This document shows, one piece after another, positions 30,184 to 35,861 of a stretch of DNA of 35,861 bases; position 1 is the first letter of the stretch, and the number at the start of each line of letters is the position of its first letter. The DNA is from a virus. Both the position numbers and the translations under genes were made by a program. The notes under the pieces were generated by a model, which had not been told where the DNA came from, did not search any database, and was given only the letters and a program-made list of their open reading frames with translations. The stretch spans positions 1-35,861 of IMG/VR virus record IMGVR_UViG_3300046169_000031. The stretch is one strand, 5' to 3'.

Positions 30184-30573
30184 TTATTTCTTAATTTTTT
30201 CGTACGACCTTCCTCCAAAGTACGCACCAAAGGCAGTAATGGCTAATAGTTGCCATAGGTCAATCCAAGAATCTTTGATGTCCATATCTACATATCCAAA
30301 GTCAATTAGTGTAAATATGGTAAGCACAAACAACAGGAAAGCTAGTGACAATGGTCGTATGGATTTAGATAGCCAATTACCATTCATATCAGCTTCCCAA
30401 CGCTTAGTTACCTCTACCTGCATACTCTTTTCAAACTCATAGATAGCTTTGTTTATTTCGTTCTTTACAAGTTCTTTTTCTTCTGCTGAGGTATGTATCT
30501 TATCAATAGCATTTCCAACACTATCTACTAAATCCTTTGCTCCACTACTAAATATTTTTTTTAATATACTCAT
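30184..30573 (-). CDS. 3TM-type holin
   Basis: Starting at ATG 30573 (MSILKKIFSSGAKDLVDSVG) gives 129 residues. After an amphipathic N-terminus and a charged helix (SAEEKELVKNEINKAIYEFE), the end contains WLSKSIRPLSLAFLLFVLTIFT, DSWIDLWQLLAITAFGAYFG and GRSYEKIKK. These match the holin-of-3TMs family ('W.sr.iRPl.l...fg.YfGgRs.EK') also used in gene transfer agents. It would open the membrane for the endolysin. It is the last gene of the late unit, followed by the strong terminator at 30086-30105; the iteron element at 30577-30667 fills the gap before it. Confidence 0.75.
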   Translation of the reverse strand: MSILKKIFSSGAKDLVDSVGNAIDKIHTSAEEKELVKNEINKAIYEFEKSMQVEVTKRWEADMNGNWLSKSIRPLSLAFLLFVLTIFTLIDFGYVDMDIKDSWIDLWQLLAITAFGAYFGGRSYEKIKK

Positions 30574-30576
30574 ATC

Positions 30577-30667
30577 CTTAACTTTATCTTTATCTTTATC
30601 TATAGCTTTAGCTTTATTATATAGGGTATAAACTACCCTTTGTGAACCCTTTGGCAAGGGTTAAACT
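30577..30667. repeat. Origin-like element C, between DUF5675 and holin genes
   Basis: CTTTAT/CTTTAG tract (30580-30619), palindrome AGGGTA-taaac-TACCCT (30623-30639), ACCCTT at 30635 and 30646 (11 bp apart), then an inverted AAGGGT at 30656. It fills almost the whole gap between the two lysis genes. Confidence 0.75.
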
Positions 30668-31143
30668 TCCATTAAATCATTAATGTGTTTATATTCAATA
30701 ATTACTCTATGACCTAAATCAAGTTCATCAGCAACCATTTTGTAAAGTCTTTTGTATGCTTGTGTAGATTTACCTATAAATCCATCAGAAACTAAGTTGT
30801 TGTTTTCCTGCGAATCGCCAACGAGTAAACACCCGCTAGTATGTTCATCAGTATTACCGCAATGTATGAGAATATGCTCAAAGTTAGGAACATTAGTGAT
30901 ATGCAACATACCACGATGTAAATCGCCAAATCTTTCAGTATATCTGTTATGAAAGCCACCCTCTTTTCTATACTTTATTTCGTACACTCCATAAGGTATC
31001 ATTGTTTCGCCTTTGACCTTATCCTTCCTGTACTCATCTTCTAGTGTATAGCAAAGAAAGTCATATCCTGCAAACCCTTCATAGAACAACATACCATTAG
31101 TACTATCTAAGGCAAGGTTATATCGTAAGCACAGCAGTTTCAT
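30661..31143 (-). CDS. DUF5675 family protein, candidate lysis enzyme
   Basis: The 160 residues match DUF5675: TIPYG-like stretch MIPYGVYEIKYRKEGGFHNR, then GMLHITNVPNFEHILIHCGN, TDEHTSGCLLVGDSQENNNL. The 'ILIHcGNt..ht.GClLvG' block resembles the catalytic His/Cys layout of YkuD-type L,D-transpeptidases. Family members commonly sit beside holins in phages, as here, so a cell-wall role is a reasonable inference, though not proven. The start overlaps the Cys-rich gene stop as TGATG. There is no signal peptide, in line with holin-dependent release. Confidence 0.7.
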   Translation of the reverse strand: MKLLCLRYNLALDSTNGMLFYEGFAGYDFLCYTLEDEYRKDKVKGETMIPYGVYEIKYRKEGGFHNRYTERFGDLHRGMLHITNVPNFEHILIHCGNTDEHTSGCLLVGDSQENNNLVSDGFIGKSTQAYKRLYKMVADELDLGHRVIIEYKHINDLMEV

Positions 31144-31331
31144 CAGCTACCACAATTCTCGCAGTCCTCTTGATTATCAATGTCGCAGGTAGGTTGTTCT
31201 TGTTCTTCCATATCTTCTACCCAAGAATCAAAACCTATATGTTCAGCAGTTTCAGCAGTTTCAGCAGTTTCACAGGATTTACAAGATTCCCATTTAAAAC
31301 ATTTGCAGTATTCTTTATCTTCCTTGCCCAT
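31143..31331 (-). CDS. Cys-rich small protein with Glu-Thr-Ala repeat
   Basis: I start at ATG 31331 (MGKEDKEYCKCFKWESCKSC), overlapping the 43-aa gene, giving 62 residues. Seven Cys residues fall in two groups (positions 9, 11, 17, 20 and 49, 57, 60), suggesting a bound metal. Between them is ETAETAETAE, coded by three exact 9-bp tandem copies (31243-31272), a site prone to length change. It lies in the lysis block between the basic 43-aa protein and the DUF5675 gene. No family is recognised. Confidence 0.55.
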   Translation of the reverse strand: MGKEDKEYCKCFKWESCKSCETAETAETAEHIGFDSWVEDMEEQEQPTCDIDNQEDCENCGS

Positions 31332-31446
31332 TGTATTTCTTTTTATATTGTTTACCACTTTTTGTTCTGCTTTTTGTCTTAGCGTGTATTCCCTTTCTTT
31401 TTACCTTAGGAGATGCTCTAAATGTAAATGATATACCCTTAGCCAT
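31315..31446 (-). CDS. Conserved small basic phage protein (43 aa)
   Basis: ATG 31446 opens 43 residues: MAKGISFTFRASPKVKRKGI then HAKTKSRTKSGKQYKKKYNG QGR. The 'RKGIHAKTKsS..K.gk.Y.kkY.GQGr' end is a pattern that I know from small uncharacterised proteins of marine phages, so this is a real gene despite its length. It is strongly basic (net charge above +12), fitting binding to nucleic acid or anionic lipid. It overlaps the XhlA-like gene by 8 nt and the Cys-rich gene by 17 nt. Confidence 0.65.
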   Translation of the reverse strand: MAKGISFTFRASPKVKRKGIHAKTKSRTKSGKQYKKKYNGQGR

Positions 31447-31690
31447 TCTTAGTAAAGAAAAACGCCACCAATGAGCCAATTACAATAGTCCACAATCCCC
31501 ATAATGCTTTCTGCATAGTAACTCTAGCTGAAGTATTTTTGTTTACACGAGAAACAACCCCTTTATCAGGGTCAAGAAGATTCTTAGTTAGCATATCTAA
31601 CTTATCATCCATCTTATCTAATTTATCCTCCATAGAGTCCATCCTTTGTTTCATAAGTGCTATTTCTTGTGCTGCTGATGTTCGTGCCAT
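31439..31690 (-). CDS. XhlA-like membrane protein (lysis accessory)
   Basis: The 83 residues form a coiled coil (LMKQRMDSMEDKLDKMDDKL, heptads at 10-42), a short linker, and one C-terminal membrane helix (LWGLWTIVIGSLVAFFFTKN). This layout matches the XhlA hemolysin family, which acts with holins in lysis. It stands in the lysis module, upstream of the DUF5675 and 3TM holin genes. The ATG overlaps the stop of the preceding disrupted gene as TAATG. A role in timing host lysis is likely; alternative is a small tail-anchored protein. Confidence 0.65.
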   Translation of the reverse strand: MARTSAAQEIALMKQRMDSMEDKLDKMDDKLDMLTKNLLDPDKGVVSRVNKNTSARVTMQKALWGLWTIVIGSLVAFFFTKNG

Positions 31691-32056
31691 TAGAACTTGT
31701 ATTCTTGGTAATCTAATCCCATAAATGAGTGTACCCCGTTATTATCTAACTCTATTCTATTTGATTCCCAACCACTAGGCTCTACATAAGATAAAACCTC
31801 TGCTTCTGCATCAACAGGCTCTAAGCCTTTCCATAACACATCTACGTGAAATTTATCAGATAATACAGGTGCTTTTGTTGGCTCACCACTTTCGTTGTAC
31901 TCGCCTTGCTCTAAAACGATATAGCCTAGTCTAACTACACAATGATTGTGTGAAGGATATGTGTTACCATCTTCATCTGTTGTTGTTCCCTAAAGCAGCT
32001 ATCATATCATCTGCTTGTGTAGAACTATTAAATTCGTATTTTCCTATTTTATTCAT
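31690..32056 (-). CDS. Fibre-adjacent protein, frame-disrupted
   Basis: ATG 32056, 2 nt after the 527-aa fibre stop, gives MNKIGKYEFNSSTQADDMIA ALG and then a stop. From there another frame continues TTTDEDGNTYPSHNHCVVRL GYIVLEQGEYN and on to VEPSGWESNRIELDNNGVHS ending EYKF at 31690. One surplus G in the GGG at 31988-31990 explains this; removing it gives a 121-residue protein, and 367 nt is 3n+1. The domain is beta-rich and resembles small chaperone or attachment proteins beside fibres. No family name is assigned. An assembly indel is the simplest cause. Confidence 0.65.
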
Positions 32057-32058
32057 AA

Positions 32059-33642
32059 TTAACTTGTTAGTGTTCCTAAATCTATACCGTCTGTTTCTTT
32101 ATATACTCTTATTGCTTTGCATTTACCATAGAAAGGATTTAAATTTGAATTTCCTCTGTCAAAGTTTAAAGTGTCAAAAGTATTGGAGCTTGGAACACTA
32201 CCACTAGTATCTGTTGCTCTTTCTACTCCATCAACCCACAATGCAAAATCATTAGCTTTATATTTAAAAGCTACTTTAGAAAAAGTTTTAACATCTGTAA
32301 CAACATAAGACATATTAGCTTGAGTTGTGCCACCTACTTTAATAACAACAGTAATTGTATTATTTGATGAAGTATATTGTATGTAAGCTCTATTGTCATC
32401 TGTTCCATCACTTATAGATAAAATCCTAAAAGTACCATCATCTGCTAGTGCAGCTATCTCTGCATACAATACTCCTTCTTCACTATTAAAGTCAGCAGAT
32501 GAACCTGCATCTGTGCAAGTTTCTGCATCTCTAGTAACCGTTGAACCATTAGTAGGTATGTAAGAAGTTACGTAGGGTAGTTCTTCTAGTTGTGCTCCCC
32601 ACACATAAATGTTATCCCCACCTGTTCCTGTACTTGCGCTATCATCAGCTACTTCTAATCTAATTGATGATAAATCTGTAGCATCAAATGTATATTCTAT
32701 TTTCCACCAATCATTACTAAAAGATGTTGTAGTTACTGTTGCAGTTCCACTTCCTACATTAACACTACCATCATCTAAATCTATCCACCTAGTAATATTT
32801 GTTCCACCACTTATATTCATCCATATATAAATGTAATCGTGGTTACCTTTTTTAGCAAATACCGAAAAAGTATGTGTTGTAGCGTTTGGACTAACAGCAA
32901 AACTTATTTTGCCATCTGTTCCACTACTAGAGCCTGTTAGTTGTAATTTTGCAGCGTTTTGCGTACCATCAGGACTATTTATAGAGTTGTCAGTTACTTC
33001 TACATTAGCTTCCGTTGTCCACTCACTAAAATCCTCGCTATAAGTAATAAGATTTGTACTCTGTGGTTCAAGTAATAAATGACCATCAGTATTATCTGTA
33101 AAGTCTATACGAGGTGTATCTGTTTTTACTTCTTGTACTGATATGTTGTCTATTGAACCTGTGAATGGTGAACTTTTATATATTTCAAAATCATTTTGGT
33201 CGTAAGCGCCATAAAATGTATGTGTTCCATTAGATGTAATATAAGGTGAATTAACACTACCAAAATCTACAAGTAATAAACCTGTTCCACCATAATTAGA
33301 TACAGTTAAAGTTACTTTAACATATTTTCCATTTAATGTATTTGTTTGTCGTATTTTACCTGAAACGCCTGATATTGCTACTGCTTTACCATTTTCTATA
33401 CTCCAAGCATCTCCCGTAATCCAATTACTATCAGTGTCAAAAGTACCGTTATTAACTAAATTAACGTCTTGTAAGTTACTTTCTTTGATTAAACCATCTC
33501 TACCTACATAAGTAGCTCTAGTGCCTCTAGTAACAGTAAACTCTGCATTCTTAAATCTACCATTGGTTTCTTTAGCAGCCAATAGATTACCATCTTTAAC
33601 TGCCCAATTACCTTCTCCTAATTTTACTATACCTTTTCCCAT
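32059..33642 (-). CDS. Tail fibre / receptor-binding protein 2
   Basis: The 527 residues contain an N-terminal attachment-like region (MGKGIVKLGEGNWAVKDGNL), a galactose-binding-like module (NLVNNGTFDTDSNWITGDAW to SIDNISVQEVKTDTPRIDFT, about 62-190), a second module (NLITYSEDFSEWTTEANVEV to YIPTNGSTVTRDAETC, about 200-370) and a LamG-like C-terminus (GVLYAEIAALADDGTFRILS to NPFYGKCKAIRVYKETDG). The same last two modules end the adjacent fibre, so these are tandem paralogues. It overlaps that gene as TAATG. Sugar binding on the host surface is inferred from the fold. Confidence 0.75.
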   Translation of the reverse strand: MGKGIVKLGEGNWAVKDGNLLAAKETNGRFKNAEFTVTRGTRATYVGRDGLIKESNLQDVNLVNNGTFDTDSNWITGDAWSIENGKAVAISGVSGKIRQTNTLNGKYVKVTLTVSNYGGTGLLLVDFGSVNSPYITSNGTHTFYGAYDQNDFEIYKSSPFTGSIDNISVQEVKTDTPRIDFTDNTDGHLLLEPQSTNLITYSEDFSEWTTEANVEVTDNSINSPDGTQNAAKLQLTGSSSGTDGKISFAVSPNATTHTFSVFAKKGNHDYIYIWMNISGGTNITRWIDLDDGSVNVGSGTATVTTTSFSNDWWKIEYTFDATDLSSIRLEVADDSASTGTGGDNIYVWGAQLEELPYVTSYIPTNGSTVTRDAETCTDAGSSADFNSEEGVLYAEIAALADDGTFRILSISDGTDDNRAYIQYTSSNNTITVVIKVGGTTQANMSYVVTDVKTFSKVAFKYKANDFALWVDGVERATDTSGSVPSSNTFDTLNFDRGNSNLNPFYGKCKAIRVYKETDGIDLGTLTS

Positions 33643-35861
33643 TATATTATTGTATATCCGTTAGCTGATGCTAGTTCACCGAATGAACCATAGTTAGTTA
33701 CACCTGTTAGTAATTCTAGTTCGTCATCACTTAAAGCTTCATTAAATACTGCTAGTGCTTTGCATTTTCCGTAGAAAGGAGAGCCACCTGTTGGAGATGT
33801 AAAAGTTAAAGTTTTCATACCAATAGGTGAGTTATTAATTGATTGTGTGAGGCTTTGACTACCATTAATCCAAACCCTAACATTTGAAGCATCCCAAACT
33901 AACGCAATCTTATTATTGTTTGTTTGGTTTACCCCATTTACTGTTAATGTATTATAAGTACCACCTCCACCTCTTGCAAAAGAATTTATTCTATTGGCGG
34001 TGTTGTCAATTCTTATATATATTAAATTGTCATTTGTTTCGTCTGAAAGAGAAATTATTCTGTCATCTCCGCCATTAACTAATGCCTCTATCTCTGCATA
34101 TAAAACACCCTCTGTTGAGTTTATTAATGTACTATTACCACTACCTGTTAGTGTTTCTGTTGCTCTTGTAACTGTACTACCCGTTAGTGTTGGTATGTAT
34201 GATGTAGCGTAGGATAAGGCTTCTACTTGTGCGCCCCATATTTGAAAATCTCCACCCGTTAAAGGCGATGAAATAAATACGGGATAAAAATTAGAATCAA
34301 CAGATACAGTAACAGTATGTTCAAACCTTTGCCATTCCGTTGTAGCAGTAAACACACTACTTGTATCAGCTCCATCTGTTCCATTAAAACTTTGCATTTT
34401 AAAATCATTTGTACCACTTGAAACTTTAACATAACAACTAAGAGTAAAAGTTCCCGAACCCGTTGATATTGTTTTGTAAAAAAAAGTTGAAGGAGCTATA
34501 TTTAATGTACTTGCTGTTTGTGTTCCATCAGGTGATATTGATGTATTTGGCGTTACGTTTGCAGTTCCCGTTGTAGTCCAACCACTAAAATCTTCACTAT
34601 AAGGAACAAGATTAGTAGAAGTAGGCTCTAACAATATATGACCATTATCTCCATTACTATCATAGTTTATTCTAGCTAAATCTACATCTGTACTAAATGT
34701 AATGTCTTTTACTGATACGTTGTCTATTGTATAAACAGCAGTATTATCTGATAAAGTTGTAAAGTTTAAATTATCTTGATTTGCAACAGCAGTAGCATAT
34801 AAAGTGTAACTACCTTCGCTAGTTATATTGGAGATTGTAGTATGACCATTAACACTATCTCCCATTCTTACTCTTGTACTTAAAGAACCACTTGCAACAT
34901 TTACGTCAAACTTTATTTTATAAGTATTTCCTGATTGACTAAATACATTTTCTTGAAAAGCAGTTACATTAATAGTTCCATTAGACTTTAGTTTTCCATC
35001 TTCTATACTCCAACCTGTACCTAAACTCCACCTATCATTATAGTCTACTTGTTGTACTGATACGTTGTCTATTGAGCCGTTAAAAACTCCACTTGTACTT
35101 GCGTAGAATCTAAAAGCATCATTTGTCGTGGTTTGTTCTAAATATATGGTGTGTGTACCATTTGTAAATTCTGATGTTATAGCGCCTGTTCCAAGCCTTA
35201 CTCTTACTCCACCTAATGTGGTATTAGCAATAGTAAAAACTATTTTGTAAAATTTGTTTTGAACCAACCCAATAGCTTGATTAACATTAGTTGTTGAGGT
35301 GTCTGTTAATATTAATTTTCCATCGATAATTTTCCAAGAATCATCTAAAAAATTCCAATCGCTATCAGTATCAAATGTACCGTTAGTAACCAACTCATCA
35401 CCCAACTCCTCAAAATCACCATTAAGTACTAATTCAGGGTCAGTAATACTCTGCATATCTTGTACTAAACCACTAGAGTTTATTCTTGTAGCACTACTTG
35501 CTCTATCGAAGTCAAAGTCTGATGATACGTCTATTAAAGATACGTTGTCAATAGTATATCCTTGATTAGCACCACCTGCAAAAAACCTTACAAAAGTAAA
35601 ATCTCTATATGCAGTAAAATAAACGGTGGATATTGACGCACTAAAGGCTATGATGTTACTTGCGTCATAAATACCATCTAATCTAAGATACCCATTAGGA
35701 CTAACAGTAAAATCACTTGCAGTAATTTCTAACTTGTATATATGACCATTGTAACCTTGTAATGTATCTGTTTTAGATAAAGCGTTGTTAGCGTCTGAAG
35801 GAATACCTGAATACATTACTAAAGCACCATTAACTACTGATTGAGTAGCTGATGCTGCTGC
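33642..35861 (-). CDS. Tail fibre / receptor-binding protein 1, C-terminal part (cut by window edge)
   Basis: The frame is open to base 35861 (739 codons in view); the first ATG at 35816 is probably internal. Three beta-sandwich modules each end in a IDNVSV motif (NVSLIDVSS, SIDNVSVQQVD, TIDNVSVKDIT), followed by the shared YSEDFSGWTTTGTANVTPNT module and a LamG-like end (GVLYAEIEALVNGGDDRIIS to SPFYGKCKALAVFNEALSDD). The upstream codons AAASATQSVVNGALV complete the module begun at the left edge of the window. The joined protein of about 835 residues would be the main fibre, acting with its paralogue downstream in host recognition. Confidence 0.78.
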   Translation of the reverse strand, partial: AAASATQSVVNGALVMYSGIPSDANNALSKTDTLQGYNGHIYKLEITASDFTVSPNGYLRLDGIYDASNIIAFSASISTVYFTAYRDFTFVRFFAGGANQGYTIDNVSLIDVSSDFDFDRASSATRINSSGLVQDMQSITDPELVLNGDFEELGDELVTNGTFDTDSDWNFLDDSWKIIDGKLILTDTSTTNVNQAIGLVQNKFYKIVFTIANTTLGGVRVRLGTGAITSEFTNGTHTIYLEQTTTNDAFRFYASTSGVFNGSIDNVSVQQVDYNDRWSLGTGWSIEDGKLKSNGTINVTAFQENVFSQSGNTYKIKFDVNVASGSLSTRVRMGDSVNGHTTISNITSEGSYTLYATAVANQDNLNFTTLSDNTAVYTIDNVSVKDITFSTDVDLARINYDSNGDNGHILLEPTSTNLVPYSEDFSGWTTTGTANVTPNTSISPDGTQTASTLNIAPSTFFYKTISTGSGTFTLSCYVKVSSGTNDFKMQSFNGTDGADTSSVFTATTEWQRFEHTVTVSVDSNFYPVFISSPLTGGDFQIWGAQVEALSYATSYIPTLTGSTVTRATETLTGSGNSTLINSTEGVLYAEIEALVNGGDDRIISLSDETNDNLIYIRIDNTANRINSFARGGGGTYNTLTVNGVNQTNNNKIALVWDASNVRVWINGSQSLTQSINNSPIGMKTLTFTSPTGGSPFYGKCKALAVFNEALSDDELELLTGVTNYGSFGELASANGYTII

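Noticed and set aside
30574-30657. N-terminal extension of the holin (MPKGSQRVVYTLYNKAKAID...)
   Set aside because: These codons are the origin-like element C, and the conserved holin begins at ATG 30573.
31243-31272. Link between the GAAACTGC tandem in the Cys-rich gene and the GCAGTTTCA repeats at 22.7 kb
   Set aside because: The 9-mer also occurs singly in several coding regions (near 3073, 11170, 14603, 23482), as expected for Glu-Thr-Ala codons.
1-35861. Integrase, attachment site, tRNA genes, CRISPR array, reverse transcriptase/diversity-generating element
   Set aside because: No protein motif, cloverleaf or regular spaced repeat supporting any of these was found.

Overview
The window looks like one complete, circular (or circularly permuted) 35,861-bp genome of a tailed, siphovirus-like phage that infects a low-GC Bacteroidota, probably a marine Flavobacteriia host. 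Every gene I can support lies on the minus strand, so the genome is transcribed from high to low coordinates. Host evidence: promoters match the Bacteroidota consensus (TTTG, 19-21 nt, TAnnTTTG), start sites have AT-rich rather than strong Shine-Dalgarno leaders, and protein families such as the DUF3127-like SSB and the DUF6712-like adaptor are typical of that phylum. The two window ends fall in the same reading frame of the same beta-sandwich repeat of a fibre gene, so the sequence was probably linearised inside that gene.

Layout in transcription order. (1) Early/replication block, 30,037 down to 21,174: metallophosphoesterase, small unknowns, a possible single-strand annealing protein, several tiny HTH proteins, a stand-alone DnaA domain IV protein, an SSB-like DUF3127 protein, a replication-initiator-like protein, a possible helicase-loading protein, a zinc metallopeptidase-like enzyme, a VRR-NUC nuclease, a DUF3310-like protein and a Cys-rich conserved phage protein. 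(2) About 650 bp that is mostly non-coding, then terS and terL (20,503 to 18,709). (3) Tail module: chaperone with a likely frameshift product, LamG-bearing and tail-tip-like proteins, HK97 gp10-like protein, tape measure (18,637 to 7,092). (4) A small HTH protein, then the head module: ClpP-type protease with nested scaffold, HK97-fold capsid, tail tube, portal, adaptor and DUF5824 protein (7,080 to 1,187). (5) Virion surface proteins and two tandem paralogous fibres crossing the window seam (1,175 to 1, then 35,861 to 32,059). (6) Lysis module: XhlA-like protein, DUF5675 protein and 3TM holin (31,690 to 30,184), closed by a strong terminator at 30,086-30,105. No integrase, DNA polymerase, tRNA or CRISPR was seen, so it is probably a virulent phage relying on the host polymerase.

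Points of most interest: three dispersed copies of an origin-like element (ACCCTT iterons at 11-bp spacing, a 17-bp palindrome with constant geometry, and an AT-rich CTTTAN tract), one inside the initiator-like gene; a family of promoters whose TAnnTTTG box sits 4-6 nt before the start codon, implying leaderless late mRNAs, two of which share about 43 bp of near-identical upstream DNA; a protease/scaffold nested start; a head module in reverse order relative to the usual phage layout; and a phage-borne M20/M28-like peptidase with a C-terminal zinc ribbon.

Caution: at least six genes, mostly structural, are interrupted by single-base frame changes although the protein family continues in another frame. 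This suggests residual indel errors in the assembly (or real decay), so the exact ends of those genes are provisional.
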